Positions 16,683 to 23,986 of a stretch of DNA of 64,000 bases are shown piece after piece. Source of the DNA: Taibaiella koreensis. GTDB taxonomy: Bacteria; Bacteroidota; Bacteroidia; Chitinophagales; Chitinophagaceae. Position 1 is the first letter of the stretch, and the number at the start of each line of letters is the position of its first letter. The stretch is from the NCBI RefSeq assembly GCF_003545715.1, contig NZ_QVNU01000001.1:558001-622000 (forward strand). Direction: 5' to 3'. Made by a program: the position numbers and the translations under genes. The notes under the pieces are model-generated. The model saw only the letters and a program-made list of their open reading frames with translations, had not been told where the DNA came from and did not search any database.

Positions 16683-17348
16683 TTATTCCGCTGCCGGCTT
16701 GCCTGCTCTTTCAGCAGCCAGGGCCGTACCCGGGGGCACACCCTTCATGTCGGTAATGAAGCTGAAGCGGAACACCTTTTGCTTACCCAGGGTGCTGATT
16801 ACCTTGCTGATATTGGGATAAGAGGCTTTGCCATCAGCTTTGATCGCAATACGGCCTTTACCGTTATCTACATGGTAACGCGCTGTCTGCACCCAATAGG
16901 CCAGCTCATTAGTGGTGAAATCTCCTGTGGTATCGGTAGGAATACCAGGCGCTTTCTTGTCGTAATCTGCCCGCTGGTTAGGTGCAAGGGCGAGATAAGA
17001 TTTCAGCTGGGAAAAAGGAACACCCACACCGGATCCGTTCACAAAATTCTGCATTTCAACACTTGAAAGGCCCAGTTTCTTATCATCGTTAATCTGGTTG
17101 ATGATATCTCTCTTGGCATTGATATTGTCTACAGCAAAAAATATGCGTCCGTCTTTGTCCAGTGTGATCTGCATAAAGCCCTCTGGGATCTGCTTGGTGG
17201 AAGTAGACGCAGGCGTCGTAACCACTACAGGTTCGTCGGGTTTGAATTTGGTAGCCAGCATAAAGAACGTCAGCAGCAGGAAGGCGACGTCACACATCGC
17301 GGTCATGTCTATATGCGTGCTTTTGCGTGGCAGCTTAATCTTAGGCAT
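16683..17348 (-). CDS. exbD: ExbD/TolR family biopolymer transporter (first copy)
   Basis: A 221-residue ExbD homologue: MPKIKLPRKSTHIDMTAM, then a membrane helix with the conserved Asp in MCDVAFLLLTFFML (Asp about residue 19), then a long periplasmic domain. At over 200 residues it is longer than enterobacterial ExbD (about 140), because of an extra region near residues 70-140 containing QRADYDKKAPGIPTD. It ends in an Ala/Pro-rich tail. It follows exbB by 60 bases and precedes the second exbD by 43. It takes part in proton-driven activation of TonB in the inner membrane. Confidence 0.9.
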   Translation of the reverse strand: MPKIKLPRKSTHIDMTAMCDVAFLLLTFFMLATKFKPDEPVVVTTPASTSTKQIPEGFMQITLDKDGRIFFAVDNINAKRDIINQINDDKKLGLSSVEMQNFVNGSGVGVPFSQLKSYLALAPNQRADYDKKAPGIPTDTTGDFTTNELAYWVQTARYHVDNGKGRIAIKADGKASYPNISKVISTLGKQKVFRFSFITDMKGVPPGTALAAERAGKPAAE

Positions 17349-17408
17349 CTTCTGGTAAATTTAATGTTAGACGAAGAATGGAATCATTTCCACAAAATTT
17401 TTCTGCAC

Positions 17409-18254
17409 TTATTTGTAAGATGCAGCAAAGCTTTGTGTTAATGTAAATCCGCTCTCGTCAATGCTATAATTCACACCATCGATCAGCGTAGTGTAGAAAT
17501 TGTAAGCCAACATTGCGCAGAAGGAAGTACCGATACCCAGAGCCGTATTGTACAGAGCCTCGGAGATACCGGCAGCCAGACCACCTGTATCGGGAGCACC
17601 GGCATCGGCCATAGAAGAGAACGCCGTGATCATACCCACAACCGTACCCAACAGACCCAGCAGGGTTGCGGCGGAAGTAATAGTAGACAGGAACACCAGG
17701 TTCTTTTCCAGCATCGGCAGCTCCAGTGCAGTTGCTTCTTCGATCTCGTTCTGAATGCTCAGGATCTTCTGATCGGTAGTGAGCTCAGTGTTGGTGATCA
17801 TTTCTTTGTACTTGTGCAGGCCGGCTTTCATTACGTTACCTACCGAACCGCTCTGCTTGTCGCACTCGGCCAGGGCGGCATCGATATTTTTGTTGGCCAG
17901 GTGATATTGTACTTTACGTACGAACTCACCGCCATTGATCTTGCCTTTAGCTTTTAATACAGTAATTCCTCTTTCGATAACGAAGGAGAGCATAACCAGG
18001 AACATGGCAATCAGGAAGGGAACAATGTAACCACCCATGTACATGTTACCCAGGAAATTTTTCGGGTGATGCTTTTCTGCATCGGAGAAGTTGTCCGGAT
18101 TACCCAAAACAAATACCCGGATACACCAACCAACGATAACGCAAACCAGTACTATCACTAGATTGATCCAAAAGTTGTTTGAATTTTTGGGCTTACCCGC
18201 TGCACGAGGAGGAGTACCTGATGGTCTTGCTGTGGCTGTTTTTACGTCTGCCAT
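17409..18254 (-). CDS. exbB: MotA/TolQ/ExbB proton channel family protein
   Basis: A 281-residue inner-membrane protein. A Pro/Lys-rich N-terminus is followed by a first helix (about 29-50), a second after GNMYMGGYIVPFLIAMFLVML, a long cytoplasmic domain, and two C-terminal helices with LVFLSTITSAATLLGLLGTVVGMITAF and ALYNTALGIGTSFCAMLAYNF. These are the hallmark TolQ/ExbB segments. It is the scaffold of the proton channel with the two ExbD proteins. It is the first gene of the operon, with a consensus promoter 59 bases upstream. The extra N-terminal helix compared with E. coli TolQ is common in Bacteroidota. Confidence 0.92.
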   Translation of the reverse strand: MADVKTATARPSGTPPRAAGKPKNSNNFWINLVIVLVCVIVGWCIRVFVLGNPDNFSDAEKHHPKNFLGNMYMGGYIVPFLIAMFLVMLSFVIERGITVLKAKGKINGGEFVRKVQYHLANKNIDAALAECDKQSGSVGNVMKAGLHKYKEMITNTELTTDQKILSIQNEIEEATALELPMLEKNLVFLSTITSAATLLGLLGTVVGMITAFSSMADAGAPDTGGLAAGISEALYNTALGIGTSFCAMLAYNFYTTLIDGVNYSIDESGFTLTQSFAASYK

Positions 18255-18312
18255 AATCTGATTTTTTACGAATTGATTGTTTTTAAAAAATTGATACTTA
18301 AAATAGTCGCGG

Positions 18313-18342
18313 CAAATTTATGTTTTTGAGCAAAAAAAACAA
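18313..18342 (-). promoter_or_regulatory. Promoter of exbB-exbD-exbD-tonB operon
   Basis: Minus strand TTG (18342-18340), a 19-base spacer and TAAATTTG (18320-18313) match the consensus exactly. The 5' untranslated region would be about 50 bases. Confidence 0.65.
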
Positions 18343-18432
18343 ATGCCAACTCAAAAATTTACCACTAAGTTAATTTAACGTCAAATGTAAGGGTATCTGC
18401 GTCTATACCCAAATTGAATCTAAACGCATTAT

Positions 18433-20262
18433 TCATAATAAATTTTCCAGTCCTTCCCGTGGGAGTACCGTAAATACCCTCGCGCCATCGGGGGTATACT
18501 GCGGCTGGGCGCAGGCAAACAGCTCGTCGATGAGTGCCGCGGCCGCCTCGGTTGCCAGCAATGTGGGCTGTGCCATACGTTTTGCCATCGTACGCAGCAG
18601 TTTTTCCTGGCGCTGATCCTTCAATTGGGCCTCATGCTTCAACTGCTCCAGTATTTCTTCCAGCAACACCTGCTCCCTGCCGGCGGGTACATCGGGTGGC
18701 GCGCCCTGCACGGCATAAGTATGACTCCCGAAGGGCGAAATATCATAACCCAGCTTACGTAGAAAAGGGAGCAACTCCTCCAGCAGTGCGGCGTCGGCAG
18801 GGCTTAATTGCAGCGTAGCCGGAAACAGCAGTTGCTGGGTGACCGTATGTTCGTGGTTGATCCTTTCCAGTAAACGTTCATATTGTATTCGTTCCAGGGC
18901 CCGCTTCTGATGCATGATCAGCAAGCCGGATTTCATAGTGCTGATGAGGTAATCACGCCATTGCAGCACAGGCTGCTGATGATCGGCGCCCTCGCTAAAA
19001 GACAACTCACTTTGCGCTTTCCCTCCGGTGGTGTCGTGTGCAGAAGGTATCTCGGGCAGGGAAGGCAATGGTGTAAACAGCTTTTCGCGCTGTGTATTCC
19101 ATTGCTGCCTGTCGTCGCTCTTCTCCAGGAAATGGGCCTTGCCGCCCTGGCTGAAAGATTGATACAGGTAGCCTTCCCGGGTGCTGTCCTTTTGCGCCGG
19201 GCTCTGGGGCAGGCGCAGCGCCTCCATGTTCTGGATCTCGGTATCGAGCGTAAAATCGAGGGCCGGTGCAATATTGAACCGCGCCAGTGCATGCTTTACC
19301 GTCGACTGCAGGTAGGCGTACATCAGGCGGTCGTCGTCAAACTTCACCTCTTGCTTGGTAGGATGCACATTCACATCCACCCGTTGCGGATCCAGCTCCA
19401 GGAATAGCACGTAGAAAGGAAAAGCTTCTTTGTCAATAAGCCCTTCAAAAGCGGTAGCTACCGCATGATGCAGATAGGCATTGCGGATAAAGCGGCCATT
19501 GATAAAAAAGAATTGGTTGCCGCGGGTGCGTGTCGCCGATTCGGGCTTACCTATGAAACCGTGGATACGCAATAGCTCGGTATCTTCTTCCACTGGCACT
19601 AGGGTCTTCTCTACCTTATTGCCCAGGAGCTCCACTATACGGGTCTTTTGATTGCCTGCCGACAGGCGGAACTGTTCCGTGTTGTTGTGGAACAGGCGGA
19701 AGGCAATATGCGGATAGGCCATCGCTACCCGTGTAAATTCGTCGATGATATGCTTGTATTCCGAAGTATTGGACTTCAGGAATTTTCGTCTTGCGGGTAC
19801 ATTGTAAAACAGGTTGCGGATAGCGAAGCTGGTACCGGGCGGGCATGCCGCAGGCTCCTGCTTGAGCACTTCCGAAGCTTCGATTACCAGGTGGGTGCCT
19901 ATTTCTTCCTGATGCGGCCGTGTTTTCAGGTCTACCTGGGCTACGGCGGCAATAGAGGCCAGCGCCTCGCCCCGGAAGCCCATGGTGCGGATCGAAAACA
20001 GGTCGTCGATATGCCTGATCTTGGACGTAGCATGCCGCTCAAAGCTCATGCGGGCGTCCATGGGCGTCATCCCTTTACCGTTGTCCACTACCTGGATCAG
20101 CTCTTTGCCCGCATCTTTAATGATGAGCTGGATCTCTGTCGCTCCCGCGTCTATAGCATTTTCCAGCAGCTCCTTTACAGCAGACGCAGGCCGCTGGATC
20201 ACTTCTCCCGCTGCGATCTGGTTGGCCAGATGATCGGGTAGTAATTGAATAATATCGGGCAC
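18433..20262 (-). CDS. mutL: DNA mismatch repair protein MutL
   Basis: A 609-residue protein read from GTG at 20262 (PDIIQLLPDHLANQIAAGEV), the usual MutL start; an upstream ATG at 20346 would add 28 unrelated residues. The GHKL ATPase motifs are intact: ENAIDAGA with Asn35, DNGKGM (60-65), RHATSKI (76-82) and GFRGEA (95-100). MutL links mismatch recognition by MutS to strand removal. In the C-terminal dimerisation domain the place of the DQHA(X)2E metal motif reads HQKRALE (about 451-457), and the late Cys motif reads CAQPQYTPDGAR. The latent endonuclease seen in many bacterial MutLs may therefore be absent. The gene is monocistronic. Confidence 0.95.
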   Translation of the reverse strand: MPDIIQLLPDHLANQIAAGEVIQRPASAVKELLENAIDAGATEIQLIIKDAGKELIQVVDNGKGMTPMDARMSFERHATSKIRHIDDLFSIRTMGFRGEALASIAAVAQVDLKTRPHQEEIGTHLVIEASEVLKQEPAACPPGTSFAIRNLFYNVPARRKFLKSNTSEYKHIIDEFTRVAMAYPHIAFRLFHNNTEQFRLSAGNQKTRIVELLGNKVEKTLVPVEEDTELLRIHGFIGKPESATRTRGNQFFFINGRFIRNAYLHHAVATAFEGLIDKEAFPFYVLFLELDPQRVDVNVHPTKQEVKFDDDRLMYAYLQSTVKHALARFNIAPALDFTLDTEIQNMEALRLPQSPAQKDSTREGYLYQSFSQGGKAHFLEKSDDRQQWNTQREKLFTPLPSLPEIPSAHDTTGGKAQSELSFSEGADHQQPVLQWRDYLISTMKSGLLIMHQKRALERIQYERLLERINHEHTVTQQLLFPATLQLSPADAALLEELLPFLRKLGYDISPFGSHTYAVQGAPPDVPAGREQVLLEEILEQLKHEAQLKDQRQEKLLRTMAKRMAQPTLLATEAAAALIDELFACAQPQYTPDGARVFTVLPREGLENLL

Positions 20263-20386
20263 TAAATCAGAATTTAAATACAAAAAAATGAAGCCCTTAC
20301 CTCCTTTATTGCCGTAAAGGGATCGTTTGCCGGTAAGGCGGGCCAAAAAGCGAAATTAAGAAAAGCCGTACAACCTGCCGGTTGCA

Positions 20387-21508
20387 TTATTCATCTGCAG
20401 GCGGCCTGTTGTCGATATTGACCTGGTTCACCGTTCCGGTCTGAATAATTTCCTGTTGGATCACAGCATCGCCGCCCGGTTCGCCAGGGCCGGAGGAGAA
20501 CTCCAGCCGGTACACTTTGATCAGCAGGATAAAATAAGCAAGCAGCAGCGGCCCGAAAATGAGTCCCATAATACCAAAGAGCTGCAAACCCACAATGACA
20601 CCAAATACAGTAATGAGCGGGTGCACGTCGCCTATCCTTTTGAGTATGGTAAACCGCAATACATTGTCGATATTGGATACTACGATGGCGGAATACAAAG
20701 CCAGGCCTATTCCCATACCCACCTTACCTCCCGCAATCACCACGATGCACACGGGTACCCATACAATCATCGTGCCTACCATGGGAATAATAGACGCCAC
20801 GCCGGTAAGCACGCCCCATATCAGCGGCTGCTTTACACCAAATATCCAATAGCCGATCACGGCAATAATGCACTGGCACAGCATCAATACCGGTATGCCA
20901 ATGGCATTGGAAATAACCATGTTCCTGGTCTCGGTCCAGAGCGAGTTGATATTGGCGTCTTTTAGCGGTAGCAGGCGTACAAGACGGCGTTCCATATCCC
21001 TTCCGCTCAGCAGCATAAAATAGAGAATAAAGAAAGCCGTAAGTACATTGATCATAACACTGGTGGTAGCATTAAGGGTTGCGGACAAAAAAGTGGGTAT
21101 GATCATCGCTACCCGCTGGATGCCCTGCTGTATCTGCTGGTCGTCGATCTTAAGCCGGGGCAGGTATTCCTTCACCAGCAGCACGAGCCGGTTACCTTCG
21201 GCCACCAGCTCGCCTGAGTGCTGGAAAGCATAGGTAAACTGCGGGATCAGTAATTGGACCAGCAACCATATGGGCAATACAAATACGATGACGCAGGTGG
21301 CGATGAGCGTTATCGCAGCTACCCATTTCTTCCAGCGGCGCTTGATCGTCAGCCGGAAATAATATTGCCGGAGCAGGATATACAAGGTAAGGGCTCCCAG
21401 GAAGCCGGGGATGAAATATTGCAGCTGCCAGACGAGCAGAATGCCGATAAATGCGATAAGGAGCAACAGGGTTACCTGTTTCAAACCATTTGTCTTTAAG
21501 ATATCCAT
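20387..21508 (-). CDS. AI-2E family (PerM-like) membrane transporter
   Basis: A 373-residue polytopic protein with about seven to eight hydrophobic segments, starting with MDILKTNGLKQVTLLLLIAF. The middle has LNATTSVMINVLTAFFILYFML, and the C-terminal half has GVLTGVASIIPMVGTMIVW and GDVHPLITVFGVIVGLQLFGIMGLIFGPLLLAY, which are the conserved AI-2E/PerM segments. Family members include the proposed AI-2 exporter TqsA and Na+/H+ antiporters, so the substrate is open. A hydrophilic tail of about 35 residues ends the protein. The gene lies about 125 bases from mutL on the same strand with hairpin-forming sequence between, so it is probably transcribed separately. Confidence 0.88.
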   Translation of the reverse strand: MDILKTNGLKQVTLLLLIAFIGILLVWQLQYFIPGFLGALTLYILLRQYYFRLTIKRRWKKWVAAITLIATCVIVFVLPIWLLVQLLIPQFTYAFQHSGELVAEGNRLVLLVKEYLPRLKIDDQQIQQGIQRVAMIIPTFLSATLNATTSVMINVLTAFFILYFMLLSGRDMERRLVRLLPLKDANINSLWTETRNMVISNAIGIPVLMLCQCIIAVIGYWIFGVKQPLIWGVLTGVASIIPMVGTMIVWVPVCIVVIAGGKVGMGIGLALYSAIVVSNIDNVLRFTILKRIGDVHPLITVFGVIVGLQLFGIMGLIFGPLLLAYFILLIKVYRLEFSSGPGEPGGDAVIQQEIIQTGTVNQVNIDNRPPADE

Positions 21509-21627
21509 AGGCCGGTCGTAGAATTGTTTGCTATAACCACGATCTGCTTTAAAAGTTGCATGGTCGTTAATGTCGTCTCTAAGATAAGAAGAATATTTAT
21601 TGACCGGATTATCCTATCTTTATCCTG

Positions 21628-21651
21628 CGGCCGTTCTATGGCCGTTTTTTT
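21628..21651 (+). terminator. Orphan plus-strand terminator
   Basis: CGGCC (21628-21632) pairs with GGCCG (21640-21644) around GTTCTAT, followed by seven Ts. No plus-strand gene ends nearby; the closest upstream gene is the start of the AI-2E family gene on the other strand. It lies in a 384-base gap (21509-21892) that otherwise holds only the YtxH operon promoter region. Confidence 0.5.
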
Positions 21652-21818
21652 GCCAGGGGCTGTTCATTCCCGTTTTCTCCGGAAAAGAAGGAATACGCGA
21701 ACGGTAGCCGGAGAGAAAAAAGCGGCGACAAGTTATTTTCTTGTAAACGGTTGCCTGTTAACCGGTTAAAGGCTTGTCGCAAAATGATAAGGTTTTATTA
21801 AAAGATATCGGCTTTCGA

Positions 21819-21847
21819 ACAATCTTATACGGAAGATTGTAGTTTTG
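21819..21847 (+). promoter_or_regulatory. YtxH-operon promoter with overlapping inverted repeat
   Basis: TAGTTTTG at 21840-21847 is a perfect -7 element 46 bases before the YtxH start. Directly upstream, ACAATCTT (21819-21826) and AAGATTGT (21833-21840) form an 8-bp inverted repeat with a 6-base spacer, filling the space between the -7 and -33 positions. That position suits a repressor site. No good TTG is seen at -33. Confidence 0.5.
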
Positions 21848-21892
21848 TTTGTAGAGCAACTCGAATAATTTCACAATTAAAATCAATTAGTT

Positions 21893-22090
21893 ATGGCAAA
21901 CAATGCAGGAAAAACAGTAGCAACCTTATTAATCGGAGCGGCCGTTGGCGCAGCTGTAGGTTATGTTCTGGGCACCGATAAAGATAAACGCCAGGAGCAG
22001 GTTGACCGCCTGAAGAACAGCATCGACCGGCTGAAAGCAAAGCTGGGCCGCAAAGCATCTGATATCGAAGATGAAATTTTCAGCGCTTAA
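21893..22090 (+). CDS. YtxH domain-containing small membrane protein
   Basis: A 65-residue protein. Residues 8-27 form a glycine-rich membrane segment (TLLIGAAVGAAVGYVLG), followed by a charged helix with repeated DRLK/SIDRLKAKLG. This is the YtxH arrangement, a glycine-zipper helix plus a coiled-coil tail. YtxH-type proteins are linked to general stress and envelope responses, but no biochemical role is established. It is the first gene of a three-gene set with a YqjE-like membrane protein and a basic protein. A promoter with an overlapping inverted repeat lies upstream. Confidence 0.85.
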   Translation: MANNAGKTVATLLIGAAVGAAVGYVLGTDKDKRQEQVDRLKNSIDRLKAKLGRKASDIEDEIFSA

Positions 22091-22113
22091 GATTTATATA
22101 AAACGAAGGCATT

Positions 22114-22491
22114 TTGAAAAATCCTATCAGTTCGCTTAAAGAGAAAATAACCCAATACATACAGCTGCGGTTCGAGCTTGCCCGTTTGGAAGTGATCGAG
22201 CGCCTCGTGAATGTAATGGGTTATTTCGCTTTTATGATCATTGCCATCTTTCTGGTGTTCCTGATCATCTTCTTCATTTTCCTGGCCCTGGCCGAGCTGT
22301 TCAACCAATGGTTCAATAGTTATGCTCTGGGGTACTTCTGCACTGCCATAGTGATTCTTATTTGCTCTGCGTTTGTATTTATGTCCAGTAAGTCCATTAT
22401 CCGGTTCTTTGCCGGCAAGCTGGCCTGGCTGCTCACAAAGCAAAAGGAAGAAAAACGGGCAAATGACGAATCCGACGACGAAAACGCTTGA
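22114..22491 (+). CDS. YqjE/phage holin superfamily III-like membrane protein
   Basis: A 125-residue protein starting at TTG (22114) with KNPISSLKEKITQYIQLRFEL, an amphipathic helix. Two strong membrane helices follow (about 38-62 and 75-95), then a basic-acidic tail. The order of amphipathic helix, two membrane helices and charged tail fits the YqjE/holin-like superfamily III proteins that sit beside YtxH or YqjD genes. It lies 23 bases after the YtxH gene, so it is co-transcribed. No ATG fits the start better. The function is probably membrane-related under stress; true holin activity is not implied. Confidence 0.75.
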   Translation: MKNPISSLKEKITQYIQLRFELARLEVIERLVNVMGYFAFMIIAIFLVFLIIFFIFLALAELFNQWFNSYALGYFCTAIVILICSAFVFMSSKSIIRFFAGKLAWLLTKQKEEKRANDESDDENA

Positions 22492-22540
22492 CGGGAGCGG
22501 CTTCCGGCCCTTTTAGCGAAGACAATGATCCCCCAAAACT

Positions 22541-22963
22541 ATGGCTAGAAAATATTCACGGAAACATGTAAGCAGTCTGAAGGACCTGGACCTGGAGCAG
22601 GAGCGTATCAAGCTGAAGATGCGACGACTGGAAGATGATGTGTTGGGTATTATGAATCCGCAGCAGTTGGCTATTTCAGTTATCGGCGGCTGGTTGAAAC
22701 GACGGAGCCGGAAATCATCTGCAGCAGCTTCTTATGTTGCCGGGAAGCCGGAAGGCAAAGCCCGGAACAAGTCTGAAAAAGCCAAGAAAGGGTTGGCTGG
22801 CTTATGGGCCAAACCCGCTGTAAAGCATACAGCAAAAATGGTCGGCGTTTCTTTTCTTCGCTGGCAGGTCTTTAACCTGGCCTGGTTTTTAGGAAAGAAG
22901 CTATACCAGCGGATAAAGCAAAAACGAACTCCCGTAGCCCGGCTTTCGGGCCAGGCAGGTTAA
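22541..22963 (+). CDS. Basic protein of unknown function in YtxH operon
   Basis: A 140-residue protein with no recognised domain. The first part is a charged helix (SLKDLDLEQERIKLKMRRLEDD), then a short hydrophobic stretch (LAISVIGGWLKRR), a Lys/Ala-rich low-complexity middle, and a weakly hydrophobic segment near residues 105-125 (VGVSFLRWQVFNLAWFLGKK). The net charge is strongly positive. It lies 49 bases after the YqjE-like gene and ends the operon, with a terminator 21 bases later. Its placement suggests a peripheral membrane partner of the two small membrane proteins, similar in position to YqjK in E. coli. The sequence does not prove that relation. Confidence 0.7.
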   Translation: MARKYSRKHVSSLKDLDLEQERIKLKMRRLEDDVLGIMNPQQLAISVIGGWLKRRSRKSSAAASYVAGKPEGKARNKSEKAKKGLAGLWAKPAVKHTAKMVGVSFLRWQVFNLAWFLGKKLYQRIKQKRTPVARLSGQAG

Positions 22964-22983
22964 ATATAAAGGCATGACATAGC

Positions 22984-23020
22984 AAACCGGTTGATACCCT
23001 TCAGCCGGTTTTTCTTTTGC
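22984..23020 (+). terminator. Terminator of the YtxH operon
   Basis: AAACCGGTTGA pairs with TCAGCCGGTTT (one G-T pair) and is followed by TTCTTTT. The rest of the roughly 300-base gap up to 23264 holds no gene I can support, only short imperfect repeats of a CTGTC/GACAG type. Confidence 0.65.
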
Positions 23021-23264
23021 CCGTTCGGTACACCGGCCGTAACGCAAAGCGGTCTGAACGGTATGCTGTCTTTCAGGCCGGCCAGGACGCATAAAGGCCC
23101 TAACAGTCGGCTGTCCAATTGCTGACTGTTGTTGTAATGGAGCAGGGGATAGGAAGAGGAAAATTATCGCAGAAAAGAAAATTGTCCTCCGGCTGCAAGA
23201 GCAAAAGGACAATAATATTTAAAGCCGGTGAGACCAGCTTTGTAATGCCTGGCCGGCTTAGGGT

Positions 23265-23735
23265 TTAACGTACGTGGTGCTTTATGAAGTCACGTATCTT
23301 GCGGGTATAGTCAAAGTAGCCTGCCTCCATGCGCAGCCAGAAAATGATAAAGATCAGCAGCCCTACGCCAATCATCGCCAGAGAGGGCCAATAGCTTTCC
23401 GAAGGATTCATGACATAAAACAGGCTGGCGCCCAGGATACAGAAAAGGCAAAAGATAATGATGAGGTAAGGGCCGCCTACATCTATTTTCCTGGGTTTGG
23501 ATGTAACGATAACCTTGGTGCCGGAAGTGCCCATGCCCTGCATTTCCACATGTGTAATGGGTAAAGTTTTAATACCGTTGGCATCTTCGGCATGCGGGAT
23601 GATCTTCAACATTTGCTCCTTTTCCAAAATCTCAAAATCCAAATGATGAACCTGTATATGCTTTCCTAAAAGACGCTGCCTGATGTCTTCTGCAGACAGG
23701 GCAGTATTGTAACGGTAAGTACGTTGAAAGAGCAT
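23265..23735 (-). CDS. Membrane protein of unknown function
   Basis: A 156-residue protein that I do not recognise. A soluble N-terminal part of about 90 residues (MLFQRTYRYNTALSAEDI, with several His and Glu) looks like a small beta/alpha domain. Two membrane helices follow (about 92-112, LIIIFCLFCILGASLFYVM, and 118-137, SLAMIGVGLLIFIIFW), and then a short basic tail. It is monocistronic, in the gap between the YtxH operon and the divergent large protease gene. It could be a small sensory or lipid-interacting membrane protein, but nothing in the sequence decides that. Confidence 0.7.
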   Translation of the reverse strand: MLFQRTYRYNTALSAEDIRQRLLGKHIQVHHLDFEILEKEQMLKIIPHAEDANGIKTLPITHVEMQGMGTSGTKVIVTSKPRKIDVGGPYLIIIFCLFCILGASLFYVMNPSESYWPSLAMIGVGLLIFIIFWLRMEAGYFDYTRKIRDFIKHHVR

Positions 23736-23901
23736 AGTACGTTTGTTTAAGAGTGAGTGATGTGTACTTTAATTAAAGAACAAGATAAAATTTAATATTT
23801 TCAAAAACAAAGAATATCTGTTGTTTTTTTCTAAATTGTACTTACTGCTATCCTCCGCAATGAAAGACCTGTCTTTTTTATGTGGGGGTTGGGAAAGGGA
23901 T

Positions 23902-23927
23902 AGTTAATAACAGTTAATATTAGTTAA
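23902..23927. promoter_or_regulatory. Three AGTTAA repeats with 10-bp spacing
   Basis: AGTTAA occurs at 23902, 23912 and 23922, exactly one helical turn apart, so all copies face the same side of the DNA. They lie 60-85 bases before the start of the S8 protease gene and just upstream of a promoter-like TAGAATTTG. This arrangement suits a cooperative activator or repressor site. Confidence 0.45.
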
Positions 23928-23986
23928 CGGTAGAATTTGTATTTTTAGTACCCAAATCCTTACGGGCCAAGGCTTAACCAAGATTT

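Noticed and set aside
22114-22491. True phage holin
   Set aside because: Its place between a YtxH gene and a basic small protein, and the lack of any lysin gene, fit the bacterial YqjE-like group instead.
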